Positions 51,962 to 61,614 are shown, numbered from the stretch's first letter. The stretch: 64,000 bases of DNA from Schleiferilactobacillus shenzhenensis LY-73 (GCF_000469325.1 NZ_KI271589.1:1-64000); one strand, 5' to 3'. Numbers and translations are program-made. The notes: generated by a model from the sequence alone, not told the origin.

Positions 51962-52750
51962 ATGTCCCTCACGATCTGTTTAATGCATGGTCCGCAAGTG
52001 TTACAAGAAAGTAAGCCAGGTACTGAGGCTTATCTCAGTTACCCCCACCAATACGCCGCCGGTGACCAGCTCGTCGTTACCGTCAGCAAAGCCCCCGCCT
52101 ATGTCTGGGTGCAAATGGATGCCGCCCTCAAACCGGCCCTGCTGTACCTCGCAGCCAAGCAATGGGCCTTCACCATCCCCTTCAACACCGAGCGGGAGTG
52201 GCCCTATCCTGACGGCGCCTTTCTCGGCCGCAATCACTATGCCTGGGCCCGTTTGGCCACCGCCGCCGAAATCAGCAGCGAGCGCAACTGGGCGGAAAAC
52301 AGCCACGACCAGCATGCCGCCAGCGGTGCTTTCCCTCATGTCACTGCCAATGCCGAGACCCGGAACGAGCCGGCTTTCTACGCTCGCAATGCCATTGACG
52401 GGATGGTCGCCAACGAGAAGCACGGTAATTATCCATTCCAATCTTGGGGCATCGATAATCGGGACGACGCCGAGCTGGCCCTGGACTTCGGCCGGTCGGT
52501 AACGGTCGATCACCTTGCGCTAGTCTTGCGGGCAGACTATCCCCACGATAGTTATTGGACACAAGTCACTGCGGCCTTCTCTGACGGCAGCCAAGAAACG
52601 CTGTCCCTAGAGAAAACAGCTGCGCCCCAAGCCTTCCCCATAACACCCCGGACCGTCACCGGATTACGGCTGATTCATCTGATCAAGGATCAGGACTCGT
52701 CCACCTTCCCTGCCCTCACCGAACTGGCAGTTTGGGGCCATAACGCCTAA
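51962..52750 (+). CDS. 262-aa protein with C-terminal discoidin-like domain
   Basis: A cytoplasmic protein without signal or membrane segment. Residues 1-105 form a beta-rich domain with a Trp/Tyr-rich middle (YVWVQMDAAL; YPDGAFLGRNHYAWARL). Residues ~115-260 resemble a discoidin/CBM32 galactose-binding domain (YARNAIDGMVANEKHGNYPFQSWGIDNRDDAELALDFG, then VDHLALVLR). It may bind imported saccharide or act as an accessory glycosidase-like protein; no catalytic residue can be assigned. AAGGAG precedes the ATG. It is the only plus-strand gene with a -24/-12 promoter. Confidence 0.78.
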   Translation: MSLTICLMHGPQVLQESKPGTEAYLSYPHQYAAGDQLVVTVSKAPAYVWVQMDAALKPALLYLAAKQWAFTIPFNTEREWPYPDGAFLGRNHYAWARLATAAEISSERNWAENSHDQHAASGAFPHVTANAETRNEPAFYARNAIDGMVANEKHGNYPFQSWGIDNRDDAELALDFGRSVTVDHLALVLRADYPHDSYWTQVTAAFSDGSQETLSLEKTAAPQAFPITPRTVTGLRLIHLIKDQDSSTFPALTELAVWGHNA

Positions 52751-52761
52751 TCCACCAGTTC

Positions 52762-52812
52762 AAAAAGGAGCGGTTACCGCTGGTCTCCCCCAGCAGCAGC
52801 CGCTCCTTTTGA
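52762..52812. terminator. bidirectional terminator
   Basis: AAAAGGAGCGG (52763-52773) pairs with CCGCTCCTTTT (52800-52810), with an inner CGCTGG/CCAGC stem. It ends the 262-aa gene and the convergent PTS operon. Confidence 0.88.
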
Positions 52813-53577
52813 TTAGTTCTTTGTATCCAGCAAATCATTGACGATGTGACTGATCGGTGCATCCGTATTGGCCACGGTCAAGCGGTCCGCCACCGCCTTT
52901 AACCGAGCAGTCGCGTTGGCCACGGCATAGCCGATACCCACCTGCTTGATCATCTCTTCGTCGTTGCCGTAATCGCCCACTGCCGCGACTTGGGCGAGTG
53001 GACAAGCAGCACCCAGCGCCACCGTCAAGCCGCTGGCTTTGGTGACGCCCGGCCCAGTCACTTCCAGATAATCCGTGTCGGAATGGGTGGTCGTCACCGG
53101 CAGCTGATGCAGCGCTAACATAAGCTTTGCCCGGGTCTGGGGATCTTTAATGATTGCCGACAGCTTATCGATGCCCCGGCCGTCACCGGGCAAAGCCGCC
53201 GGATCAATGCCGGCGAAGCGGCCACTGTGCATGTCTAAGGGATGAGAAAGGCCCTGGAACGTCACGACGATCTCCTGCACGTTCGCCTGCATCATCACCG
53301 TAATCACCCGCGCAGCGGCAGCAGCGCTGAGCGGCCGTCGTTTTCGCTGCCTGTCAGCTTTAATGACCAGTGCCCCGTTTAAACAGACCACAAAATCCGG
53401 TCTGACCAATGTCCGCAGCGCCCGGGCCTCGCCCGTTTCCTGCCGCCCGGAGGTGATGCCAAACAATCGTCCCGTTGCCTGCCACCGTGAGATCGCTGCG
53501 ACATCCGCCGGCGCAATTTCTTTCTGATTATTCAGCAGCGTCCCGTCCAAATCCGTACATAATACCTGTATCGCCAT
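52813..53577 (-). CDS. Cof-type HAD phosphatase, last gene of PTS operon 1
   Basis: A 254-residue HAD-IIB hydrolase: VLCTDLDGTLLNN (nucleophile Asp), GITSGRQ, and the C-terminal AVGDYGNDEEMI. It starts 79 bases after the EIID gene; GAGAGGC precedes ATG 53577. In a PTS operon it probably dephosphorylates a sugar phosphate, for overflow or to free product, but the substrate is not predictable. Confidence 0.87.
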   Translation of the reverse strand: MAIQVLCTDLDGTLLNNQKEIAPADVAAISRWQATGRLFGITSGRQETGEARALRTLVRPDFVVCLNGALVIKADRQRKRRPLSAAAAARVITVMMQANVQEIVVTFQGLSHPLDMHSGRFAGIDPAALPGDGRGIDKLSAIIKDPQTRAKLMLALHQLPVTTTHSDTDYLEVTGPGVTKASGLTVALGAACPLAQVAAVGDYGNDEEMIKQVGIGYAVANATARLKAVADRLTVANTDAPISHIVNDLLDTKN

Positions 53578-53656
53578 AACAGCCTCTCTTTCAGTGATAA
53601 GAAAACGCGGCAGACCGCCTTGTCCGGCTGTCCGTCGCGTATCGTTCAAAAACGTG

Positions 53657-54517
53657 CTAAGCGGTCTTGCCGCCAGTGATGCCCAGGAAGGTCAGGACCA
53701 GGGCCAACACCAGGATCGCGACCAGTACCCGGACCGGCCGGTTCTTCTTCCGCAGATAGGCGAAGCAGGCAAGAACCAGCACTAGCGGCAGCAAGCCAGG
53801 CAGGATCTGGTCCAGTACCCCTTGTAACTTAAAGGTCTGCCCGGCCATCTTGGCTTGGTAGGTGGTGGTGAAGGACACGTACTGTGCTGTCATCGCCCCA
53901 ATCATCATCAGACCCAGGACAGACACGGCCTTGGTAATGATCTTGAAAATCCCGTTAGCCATAGTCTTGGCCACAAAGTCTTGGCCAACTGAGTACCCTA
54001 ACTTGGCGCCATACCAGCGAATCAGCATGTTAGGGATGTTGTAGATCAAGAGGAACAACAGCGGTCCCAGCCACATCCCTTTCTGGCAGAACCCGATCGC
54101 GATCCCCGTGGCGATGATCCGTAACGCCCCCTGTTGCACCGAGTCACCTAACCCGGCAAAGGGACCCATCAAAGCCGCTTTGATAGCAGCGATGGAGGAT
54201 ACGTCGAAGCTGCCGCCCTTGTCATGATTCTCTCGCTCCATGGAGGTATTCAAGCCCATGATGAACGGCGCCATCATCGGGGTGGTATTGAAGAAGTCCT
54301 GATGCCGCAGCATGGCGTCGTAAAAGCCGTCGCTATCAGCACCGTAGATTTTCTTCAAGAACGGTTCTAGAACCCACGAATACGTGACCGCTTGCTGCTT
54401 TGTATAGGACGTACAGAACATCAGCCAGTTTTGGCGCCAGAACAATTTGCGGTAGAACCATTTCTCATCCGCCTTGTTCGTTAAGAAGCTGTCGGTCTTT
54501 TGTACTTGTTCAGTCAT
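53657..54517 (-). CDS. mannose-family PTS EIID component 1
   Basis: A 286-residue EIID: the cytoplasmic start with WFYRKLFWRQNWLMFCTSYTKQQA, the conserved NTTPMMAPFIMGLNTSMERE and GPFAGLGDSVQQG, and C-terminal membrane segments. With EIIC it forms the translocation unit in the membrane. Its start overlaps the EIIC stop by eight bases. Together with the GH88 gene nearby this permease most resembles those for unsaturated glycosaminoglycan-type or pectic disaccharides. Confidence 0.93.
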   Translation of the reverse strand: MTEQVQKTDSFLTNKADEKWFYRKLFWRQNWLMFCTSYTKQQAVTYSWVLEPFLKKIYGADSDGFYDAMLRHQDFFNTTPMMAPFIMGLNTSMERENHDKGGSFDVSSIAAIKAALMGPFAGLGDSVQQGALRIIATGIAIGFCQKGMWLGPLLFLLIYNIPNMLIRWYGAKLGYSVGQDFVAKTMANGIFKIITKAVSVLGLMMIGAMTAQYVSFTTTYQAKMAGQTFKLQGVLDQILPGLLPLVLVLACFAYLRKKNRPVRVLVAILVLALVLTFLGITGGKTA

Positions 54518-55325
54518 TTAAGAAATCCTCCTCCACACTCTCGTCCGACGCTGCTGCATTGATGGGTTGCTGGGGATGGCCATTGTTGCCGCTGTTGTGC
54601 CGGTTGGCCAGATCACCCACGGCCACCAGCACCGCGATACAAATACCGATGAAGGCCACTTCGATCATGGTTCCTTTGAAGAAGGCTACTAACCCAAAGC
54701 CCAGAAAGAACCACGGCGCTAATTTCTTATTCCACAACGTAATCATTAATAACGCAATCCCGACAGCCGGCAACATGCCCGCCGCCACTGTCAGACCATT
54801 CATAATCGGCTGGGGAATAGCGTTGACCAGCGCTTTGATGGCGTTGGTTCCGGCCATGATCCCAACGAACCCGAGGAGGAACCACATCGTTAAGTACACT
54901 GCCCGCTGAATTTGCCATAAACGGTTGAATGCCTTGATATTATGCTCTTTCAAATGGGCTTCAAAGCGCGGCACCAGTGCGGTCGCCCAAATCTTAAAGA
55001 GTTGATACAGCAGCGTGCCCAGCATGCTGATGGGCAGAGACAAAGCAATGGCTACAGAAGTCTTAGATGATAGCAGGATACCGAATGCAGTGCCGAAAAC
55101 CGACCCCATGCCAAAGTCTTGGGGCATTACCCCGCCTAGGGAGATACTCCCTAAGTAAACCAGTTCCAGGGCCGCCCCAATCATGATCCCCTGGGTGGGA
55201 TGGCCGAGCAGCAAACCCACGATCGTCCCGGCTACCATGGGCCGGTTGAACCCCAGACTGCCGTACCAGTCACCCCATTTTTGAATGGTGAGGGCGGTGC
55301 CCACCATCAATGCATTGACAAACAT
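54510..55325 (-). CDS. mannose-family PTS EIIC component 1
   Basis: A 271-residue EIIC with about seven membrane spans, including NRPMVAGTIVGLLLGHPTQGIMIGAALELVYLG, a family hallmark, and MPQDFGMGSVFG. An acidic C-terminus (ESVEEDF) is cytoplasmic. It is two bases from the EIIB stop and overlaps EIID. It carries the sugar through the membrane. Confidence 0.93.
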   Translation of the reverse strand: MFVNALMVGTALTIQKWGDWYGSLGFNRPMVAGTIVGLLLGHPTQGIMIGAALELVYLGSISLGGVMPQDFGMGSVFGTAFGILLSSKTSVAIALSLPISMLGTLLYQLFKIWATALVPRFEAHLKEHNIKAFNRLWQIQRAVYLTMWFLLGFVGIMAGTNAIKALVNAIPQPIMNGLTVAAGMLPAVGIALLMITLWNKKLAPWFFLGFGLVAFFKGTMIEVAFIGICIAVLVAVGDLANRHNSGNNGHPQQPINAAASDESVEEDFLND

Positions 55326-55327
55326 CG

Positions 55328-55822
55328 TTATGCCTCCTTCAGTAAGTTCATGAACGGAATCGCACTATCACCTGGCAGCGGCTGGTACACATAATTATCA
55401 CTGTAGGCACCAATCTCCTTGGCCCGAGCAATCTCATCGGCGGTCAAATACACGGTATCCGTGATCTTCTTCTTGTTGTCCAAGTCGCCGCTTATCCGAC
55501 CGACGTTAGCAATGTCCACTTTAGTGCCCGTCGTCGGTACCTCTTTGACGATCCGCAGCAGATCCGGGACGTTGTTGACGATTAGCAAAATCTTGAGCTT
55601 CGCCGCCCGGGGGTTGTTCAGCAAGCCAATGGCCTTGGCCACCGGCAGAATCGCCGCTTTGACACTATCTGGTGCCGCCATCAGCAGCGCACTCTTTTGA
55701 ATCTCGTTCTTGGCGATTTGGTCATTAGGCACCCAGATGCGATCTACCTGCAAGTTCTTGGTCCACATGACCGCGACCTGACCATGGATCAGCCGGTCGT
55801 CGACACGCATCATTGCAATCAT
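55328..55822 (-). CDS. mannose-family PTS EIIB component 1
   Basis: A 164-residue EIIB: MRVDDRLIHGQVAVMW with the phospho-His13, WVPNDQIAKNEIQ, and VDIANVGRISGD. It receives phosphate from EIIA and phosphorylates the incoming sugar. Two adjacent ATG codons are possible (55825 or 55822); the second matches the paralogue at 63.3 kb and sits seven bases after GGAGG. It is the first gene of PTS operon 1, behind a -24/-12 element. Confidence 0.92.
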   Translation of the reverse strand: MIAMMRVDDRLIHGQVAVMWTKNLQVDRIWVPNDQIAKNEIQKSALLMAAPDSVKAAILPVAKAIGLLNNPRAAKLKILLIVNNVPDLLRIVKEVPTTGTKVDIANVGRISGDLDNKKKITDTVYLTADEIARAKEIGAYSDNYVYQPLPGDSAIPFMNLLKEA

Positions 55823-55866
55823 CATGCCACCTCCATTGTGTTTAGAAACGCTTCCATATTCATATA

Positions 55867-55882
55867 AGCAAACGGCATGCCA
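55867..55882 (-). promoter_or_regulatory. sigma-54 (-24/-12) promoter of PTS operon 1
   Basis: Minus strand TGGCAT, five bases GCCGT, TTGCT. It lies in the 75-base gap between the GH88 stop and the EIIB start, about 45 bases before EIIB. Confidence 0.85.
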
Positions 55883-55897
55883 AATTAGCTTATTAGC

Positions 55898-57016
55898 TTA
55901 CCAAATCAAAAAATCCTTGCCCAGTAATTTCACCAACGCTTCGACCAAGAAGAAATCAGAATAGATCATCCGGACTTCGTGTTGGGGATCATGATACGCC
56001 GGCGTCCCACCGGTAACGATGCCGTCCGTGGCCGGATCTAAGTCCAAGTAATCATCCGCTACCGCTTTAACAATTTTCACAGCAGCGTCGTAGTACAGAG
56101 ATTGTTCTAGTGCAGGAACCTGGCGACTGAGGGTGATCAATCCGGCCGCAGCACACAATCCCGCAGAAGTATCCACAATTTTTGGTTCCGCCGGTGCCCG
56201 GAAGTCCACCAAGGGAACGTCCCCCGTATCGGCGATGTTGGCAAGAAAATAGTTGGCGACCCGCTTGGCAGTGTCTAAGTAGTCTTCTTTTTGGGTATGT
56301 GCATAGCTCAGCGCAAAGCCGTACAGGGCCCATGCTTGCCCCCGGGACCAGGATGACCCTTCACCATAGCCTTGACCGCCGTCAGTCTTCAACAGTTCTC
56401 CAGTGGTCGGATCAAAAATACCAATGTGGGCGACTGAGCCATCCGGCCGGACAATGTTGTTCATCACTGTATCCGCGTGGTCCTCGGCCATGTACCCATA
56501 GCGGGGATCGTTTTGTTCATCCCGCGCCCAGTACAACAGGTTAATATTCATCATGCTATCGATGATCACCCAACCCGGCCGATCCCGGTTCCAAGACCGC
56601 AGGTACTTGCCCCGAGGATTATAACGACCAGCCAGGAGCGTCGCTGCGTGCAAACCGCGCGCCCAGGCGCGATTGTTCTTGGTCAGCCGATAATCAGCCA
56701 CAGCCGACAGATCCCACATGAACCCAACATCGTGGTGCAGCCCGATGAACTGGTCGAACGCTCCGTCAAGGACCGCTTCATTGGCCTCTGCCGTCGTTCT
56801 GAATTGGTCATCTCCCGTGGCATGATACAGGAGCCACAGTGTGCCGGCCCAGAAGCCGTTCGTCCACCAAATCACGTCTTTCTTGCCCATATCGATGTAG
56901 TGACCATCTTCTCCGGGAATGTAGGGAATGGCGCTGCCCAACCGTTCCGCTTCAGCCTTGGCTTTTGCGCTCACTTGGTCAAATAAGGGCTGTACCCATG
57001 CAGGGGTCTTCGTCAT
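55898..57016 (-). CDS. ugl: unsaturated glucuronyl hydrolase, GH88
   Basis: A 372-residue GH88 enzyme with an (alpha/alpha)6 barrel. The catalytic Asp positions appear as Asp96 in HHDVGFMWDLS and Asp153 in WVIIDSMMN; other family motifs are WWTNGFWAGTLWLLY, GEGSSWSRGQAWALYGFA and RMIYSDFFLVEAL. It hydrates and releases the 4,5-unsaturated uronic acid left by polysaccharide lyases, forming the keto acid used by KduI. ATG 57016 follows AAAGAGG and lies downstream of a -24/-12 element, which excludes the longer in-frame start at 57106. It is cytoplasmic, so disaccharides arrive through the PTS. Confidence 0.93.
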   Translation of the reverse strand: MTKTPAWVQPLFDQVSAKAKAEAERLGSAIPYIPGEDGHYIDMGKKDVIWWTNGFWAGTLWLLYHATGDDQFRTTAEANEAVLDGAFDQFIGLHHDVGFMWDLSAVADYRLTKNNRAWARGLHAATLLAGRYNPRGKYLRSWNRDRPGWVIIDSMMNINLLYWARDEQNDPRYGYMAEDHADTVMNNIVRPDGSVAHIGIFDPTTGELLKTDGGQGYGEGSSWSRGQAWALYGFALSYAHTQKEDYLDTAKRVANYFLANIADTGDVPLVDFRAPAEPKIVDTSAGLCAAAGLITLSRQVPALEQSLYYDAAVKIVKAVADDYLDLDPATDGIVTGGTPAYHDPQHEVRMIYSDFFLVEALVKLLGKDFLIW

Positions 57017-57063
57017 ATTTTCTACCTCTTTCTTTTTCTGCTTCGTGTCTTCACCATGCAGGA

Positions 57064-57079
57064 CGCAAAAAGCGTGCCA
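57064..57079 (-). promoter_or_regulatory. sigma-54 (-24/-12) promoter of the GH88 gene
   Basis: Minus strand TGGCAC, five bases GCTTT, TTGCG. It lies between the activator gene's stop codon and the GH88 start, about 48 bases before the latter. Confidence 0.87.
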
Positions 57080-57115
57080 GAAATTGGCACGCTTACTGAT
57101 AGGCATATTTCTTTC

Positions 57116-59737
57116 TTAAGCTGTTGGCGTATTCTGATCGTCGATAATCGCCTGGAACAGCTGGTACAGGAGCGATAGCTCATAGCCGTTAATATCGATG
57201 TGGTACTTGAGCTCCAGGGGCTTGCAGATACCCTTGGCCACGTCGAAGAACTCCTGCTCTTCCTTGCTCTCCGGAGCCAAATCATTGGCCCGGTCGGCCC
57301 CAGCGCCAGTCATCAGGCGCTCCACCATCAGAGAAATATGCATGTACAGGTTCAGCTTGATCTTGCCGTCGAGCTTAATGTGGTAATAATGCTCGAACTT
57401 GTAGATGACCGTCTCCACCTCTTGGATAATCACCGTCGGATTGAGGAAGGACAGCCGCTCGGTGACCCCTTCGATGGAGAGAAAGCGGACAATGCGATTG
57501 TACAGGTCATCGAAGGTGCGCTGGTCAATGTACTTCCTCAGGATATTATGCAGGAAAGTCTGCCCCCGCGGCGCCAGTAAATCATAAATATTAATATTGG
57601 GAATGGCGAATGACTCTGGCAAGTTGGTGGTGGTGATGACCAGTAAAGTGGATTCGAACTCGCTCCGGTCATTGGCCCGCACACTTTGCGATAAGTGGCT
57701 GAAGTCCATCGTCAACAAGCTGATCTGGCTGCCCAGCACCTCGTGAAAGATGTCCCGTAACTTCTCGGAGATCCCCAGCCCGGACATACAGGAGATGACG
57801 ATGTTCTGGTCCTTGGCGAAGCCCTCGAAGTATTGGGCAGAAATGCTGTAATCCGTCCGAGCATGTTCGGCGATTTGTTCAAACGGCAGCCGGCTCTGAA
57901 TCTTTAGCGCGACATCCAGCGCGGTGGCGGTCGTCAGATTGTTGATGACCAGCACGTCACCGCTGAGGGCGTTCTTAATCTTGCGGTACAACTGGCTGAG
58001 TGAGCCCATATCCACCAGCAGGATAAAGCCATTGGAGGTATCAAAGGAGTCAACGATGCGCTTGGCTTCCCCAATAATTTGGTCAATCGTCGTGTCAATA
58101 GGCATGTCGATGGCATCCACCAGATAACTGCCGCAAAGCTGGTTGACCACCGATTGGATACTGGTCGCCGTATGGCTGCCATGGGCGACCATCAAGCAGC
58201 GTAGCGGAATTTTTTCGTCGATGAGCTCACTGATACAGCATGCGAGCAGCGCGGTCAGTAATTCTTGGCTCGCTTTATCCAGCACCGGCAGTGCCGCATA
58301 GAATTGGCTGGCCACATGGAGTGACCGGGGAAAATTATTGGCCACTTCCTGCTGCACGCGTTTGAGCTGAGCAGACGGCACCGTTACTCGTTCCGCATAG
58401 AGACGGAAGAAAATCGGCTCATACTCCGTTGTGCTCTTCAAGCCAAAACGATGACGAACAATCTGTTTGAAGACCAGCCGGTGGACTGTGTGGAGAATCG
58501 TTTGGTGAATGCTGTCGTGTGCATGCTGGGCTTCGAGGTTCTGGATCATCAGACGGCTGGCCGCTGCTGTTGGGTGCGGATTTTCCTGAAAAAATTGACG
58601 AATAACCGCCGCATCACCGACATTACTGATGTGATCAGCCAGTACGGCTTCGGTCGGTGCAACAACCATCGGAGTGGTCACCGGTGCCTGGTCCGCCCGT
58701 ACGGTCAGTCCCTCCCCTTCAAAATCAGCCAGGGTGATCGTCATCTTCTCGCTATGGGTTGCTTGCCGGGTATACGCGCGCGCACATGCCACTTTGATCA
58801 GGTTCTTCAGACGGCCGACATTCCCCACTGGCTTGAGCTGCGTCAACATTTCGACCACTTCAGGGGCAATCGTGAGGGATTTATCGAACCGTGTAGCCTC
58901 CCCGTGGAACAGCGCCTGGATGAAGTCCAGCCGCTCGTCCAGCGGCCGGTCGGCATAGGCGGTGATATGGATACTCACCGGCACCCGCCGGCGGAAGGTG
59001 TCCAACAACACTGCCTTAGGATCCTCCGTCGTGGCCAAGATGATGCGGACATGGGCAACATGATCCTTGCGGTTCTCGCCGATGGGACGGTAATGCCCGG
59101 TGTCCATGAAAGTAAACAGCTTCTCCTGATTCTCCCCGGACAACCGGTGGATCTCGTCCAGCAGCAAATAGCCCCCGTCCGCCGCCTGGATCAGCCCTTC
59201 TTTATTAACATTGGCACCGGTAAAGGCCCCTTTGACATAGCCGAAGAGCACGGACGAAAGCAGCTCCGGATTGTTGGCATAATCGGCACAATTCAGTACC
59301 TTGAACGGTGCCTGCGGGGCAATCACGCCAGCGTCACGGGCATAGTCATAGATGGTTTGAGCAAGAAAAGTCTTACCCACACCACTCTTACCAGTGAGCA
59401 GCATATTGAGCCCGCCGTCCGGATATTTGACAGCCGCGATGCACTTACGGATATTATCGGCCTGGCTGCCCTCTGCCCCAATGATGTTAGCAAAAGCGTG
59501 CAAAGGCATTGGCGCTGGGGTGACCGCAACGATGGCAGCAGCCACTGCTGGCTGCCAGCGTACAGGCCGACCGCTCAGTTTCTTGACCTTCTTGTCTGTC
59601 AACAATTGCGACAAATAATGGCTCGTCACTGACCGGCTCAATCCTAAGTCATCGGCAATGGCCATTGTTTCCACCGCCTCGGTCCCCCGGCTCAACTTGA
59701 CCAAAGACCCGAGGACCCGTTCTTGTGCTGATGCCAT
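57116..59737 (-). CDS. LevR-type sigma-54-dependent activator with PTS regulation domains
   Basis: An 873-residue activator. In order: HTH (1-60, TMAIADDLGLSRSVTSHYLSQL), AAA+ domain with Walker A GKSGVGKT (116-123), the sigma-54 contact loop GAFTGA (170-175) and Walker B LLLDEIH (191-197), a first PRD (~430-520), an EIIA-Man-like domain (~530-650, CLMVAHGSHTATS with a possible phospho-His), an EIIB-Gat-like domain (~665-760, ISCMSGLGI with Cys) and a second PRD (~770-873, LNLYMHISLMVERLM). It would open sigma-54 promoters when its PRDs are set by HPr and the PTS EIIs. It is the only such activator here and lies next to GH88. Confidence 0.93.
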   Translation of the reverse strand: MASAQERVLGSLVKLSRGTEAVETMAIADDLGLSRSVTSHYLSQLLTDKKVKKLSGRPVRWQPAVAAAIVAVTPAPMPLHAFANIIGAEGSQADNIRKCIAAVKYPDGGLNMLLTGKSGVGKTFLAQTIYDYARDAGVIAPQAPFKVLNCADYANNPELLSSVLFGYVKGAFTGANVNKEGLIQAADGGYLLLDEIHRLSGENQEKLFTFMDTGHYRPIGENRKDHVAHVRIILATTEDPKAVLLDTFRRRVPVSIHITAYADRPLDERLDFIQALFHGEATRFDKSLTIAPEVVEMLTQLKPVGNVGRLKNLIKVACARAYTRQATHSEKMTITLADFEGEGLTVRADQAPVTTPMVVAPTEAVLADHISNVGDAAVIRQFFQENPHPTAAASRLMIQNLEAQHAHDSIHQTILHTVHRLVFKQIVRHRFGLKSTTEYEPIFFRLYAERVTVPSAQLKRVQQEVANNFPRSLHVASQFYAALPVLDKASQELLTALLACCISELIDEKIPLRCLMVAHGSHTATSIQSVVNQLCGSYLVDAIDMPIDTTIDQIIGEAKRIVDSFDTSNGFILLVDMGSLSQLYRKIKNALSGDVLVINNLTTATALDVALKIQSRLPFEQIAEHARTDYSISAQYFEGFAKDQNIVISCMSGLGISEKLRDIFHEVLGSQISLLTMDFSHLSQSVRANDRSEFESTLLVITTTNLPESFAIPNINIYDLLAPRGQTFLHNILRKYIDQRTFDDLYNRIVRFLSIEGVTERLSFLNPTVIIQEVETVIYKFEHYYHIKLDGKIKLNLYMHISLMVERLMTGAGADRANDLAPESKEEQEFFDVAKGICKPLELKYHIDINGYELSLLYQLFQAIIDDQNTPTA

Positions 59738-59786
59738 TTTTCACTTCTCCTATCATTCACGTCTTTGTTGACTAACTGGACCTGAG

Positions 59787-60284
59787 TCACCGTGCCATGT
59801 ATGCTCGATAGACAGAAAATGCGGTGTTCTCGGGTCTGTCCGGAAATAGTAAATCTGGTACATCGGTGGCAGCGACCCATTGCGCCGATGCTAACTCCTT
59901 GGAAGGGACCAGCTCATGGTCAGCAGTCAACCCAATGAATCCGTGCATCAAGGTGTCAGTCTTACCAAACCAGTACGTTCCCGTAAAGCGCAGACTGGTT
60001 AAGGTCAGTCCTAATTCTTCCTCAACTTCTCGCCGTGCCGTCGTCTCCGCAGTTTCTCCGGGCTTCATATAGCCGGATACAAAGCCGGCATAGCGCGTTG
60101 ATAAGTAAGGCATCTTAACCAATGCAATCTCGTTTGCCTCGTTAGCCACCAAAACGATCACGCAATCAGAAAAAGAAGGGAACCAGAACTGCTGGCAATG
60201 CTGGCAATAGGGCGTGGGGCCGTCATCACCGGCAGTTCGATCAATTAACGCTGCGCCGCAGTTTGGACAATAATGGAACTTCAT
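59787..60284 (-). CDS. NUDIX hydrolase with N-terminal zinc ribbon
   Basis: A 165-residue protein. Residues 1-35 form a four-cysteine zinc ribbon (YCPNCGAAL; YCQHCQQFW), followed by a NUDIX domain with an intact box (GYMKPGETAETTARREVEEELGL). The layout recalls NudC-type NADH pyrophosphatases, but it is shorter and lacks their full N-terminal domain, so another nucleotide substrate is possible. GCGGAGG precedes the ATG. It lies 49 bases upstream of the activator gene on the same strand. Confidence 0.87.
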   Translation of the reverse strand: MKFHYCPNCGAALIDRTAGDDGPTPYCQHCQQFWFPSFSDCVIVLVANEANEIALVKMPYLSTRYAGFVSGYMKPGETAETTARREVEEELGLTLTSLRFTGTYWFGKTDTLMHGFIGLTADHELVPSKELASAQWVAATDVPDLLFPDRPENTAFSVYRAYMAR

Positions 60285-60372
60285 TTGCTGGCCTCCGCAC
60301 CTAATGAAAACATTTTCTTAAGTTCAATGTAGCATGGATTGTTTAAGGATACAAGACAGTGTTTAGCCAAAA

Positions 60373-60406
60373 ATAGTGTTTAATCTTCGCTAGGATTAAA
60401 CACTAT
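60373..60406 (-). terminator. perfect 13-base hairpin downstream of PTS operon 2
   Basis: ATAGTGTTTAATC (60373-60385) faces GATTAAACACTAT (60394-60406). On the minus strand TTTTT follows, so it can end the PTS2-GH43 operon. The AT-rich stem could also be an operator. The rest of 60285-60617 has no gene; a GGTAACGGTAACC motif occurs near 60523. Confidence 0.6.
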
Positions 60407-60617
60407 ATTGAACAGTCGCTCTAACGCGTTGTTGTCACCGCCTATCGCGCACAAAGGTATAAACCTCACCGTAATCGATTAGCAGGGTCTGTCGGCCGGT
60501 CCGGAATATCGACTTGTATTTTCAGGTAACGGTAACCTGGTTCCTGTCAGGAGTAACCGTCAATACAACACACCAACCAGCTATGAATGGCTCGTTTTCT
60601 TCGTTAGATTTCTCTCC

Positions 60618-61538
60618 TTAATCCAGTTGCCCGCCAAACGGCGTCTCCGTCCACGGAATCACCAAGTCCCGCCCGTGAATCTCAATCGGCAGGATACTGT
60701 AACCGGAATGCTTCAAGTCGAACCGCTGCCAGTGGTCCAGCATCAGATAATACTGCCCAGCAATCGGCAGCACATAGGTGGGCTGACCATCGTAGGTCGT
60801 CCGCGCCCGGGGACCAATACAGGGATTATCGATGAGCTTCTGGTTGGAGAAAAGAAAATGGGAGCGAGAGAAAAGCGCCGGATTCGGCCGCCAGCCCGTG
60901 CATCCTGACGTAACCGTGTAGTACCAGTCGCCGGCGTGGAACACGGTGGGGGCTTCCCGCTCCTGATCGACGAAGGCTTTGGCCGTAAAACCGGTAAAGT
61001 CGAGATAATCATCCGTCATTTCGCTGAAGTACAACGTTTTGTTCATGTCGGAACTATGGATCAAGTACGTGCGGCCGCCGTCTTGATAGATGGTCATGTC
61101 CCGGCTCTCCCGCCGGTTGGGGCGCAAGACTTTTTGCACGACAAACGGGCCGGTGGGCTGGTCCGCGACCGCCACCAAATTACCGGCAAAGGTATAGTCT
61201 GGCGTATCGTAATGGCACCACATAACGAAACGGTCGCGCTGGTCATCGTATAGCACTTTGGGCCGCTCGCAGATACTCTCGCGACCTAGCGTATGGGTGG
61301 GATCCGTCGCTGTATTGAGGACGACGCCGGCATTATGCCACGTCACCAAATCCCGCGAGGTATAACAGGAGATACCCACAAACGGTACCATGTTCACGCC
61401 CGCCGCATTCCGGTAATTCTCTGCATCCTTATTTTCGCCGTACCAATAATACGTATCGCCGTGCTGTAGAATCATTCCGCCATGGGCTTGAATCAGCTCA
61501 CCAGCATCGTCTTGCCAGGGTTGGCCATTCTTATTCAT
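60618..61538 (-). CDS. GH43-like five-bladed propeller glycosidase
   Basis: A 306-residue single-domain GH43-like protein: an early strand with WQDDAGELIQAHGGMILQHGDTYYWYGENKD, SRDLVTWHNAGVVL, the Glu motif ERPKVLYDD and the RESRDMTIYQD region, typical of galactan- or arabinan-acting members. No signal peptide. It follows the EIID gene of PTS operon 2 by about 75 bases and is the last gene of that unit, so it probably trims the oligosaccharide imported there. The exact bond is unknown. Confidence 0.83.
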   Translation of the reverse strand: MNKNGQPWQDDAGELIQAHGGMILQHGDTYYWYGENKDAENYRNAAGVNMVPFVGISCYTSRDLVTWHNAGVVLNTATDPTHTLGRESICERPKVLYDDQRDRFVMWCHYDTPDYTFAGNLVAVADQPTGPFVVQKVLRPNRRESRDMTIYQDGGRTYLIHSSDMNKTLYFSEMTDDYLDFTGFTAKAFVDQEREAPTVFHAGDWYYTVTSGCTGWRPNPALFSRSHFLFSNQKLIDNPCIGPRARTTYDGQPTYVLPIAGQYYLMLDHWQRFDLKHSGYSILPIEIHGRDLVIPWTETPFGGQLD

Positions 61539-61614
61539 TATGTGATAACTTCCTTTCTTCCGCAAAAAACGCAACGCACTCAATGCGAATGCGCTGCGCC
61601 GTTATATCAATCGA

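Noticed and set aside
58451-59632. 393-codon plus-strand frame opposite the LevR-type activator
   Set aside because: The minus strand carries a complete, motif-rich activator; the plus frame is compositionally a shadow.
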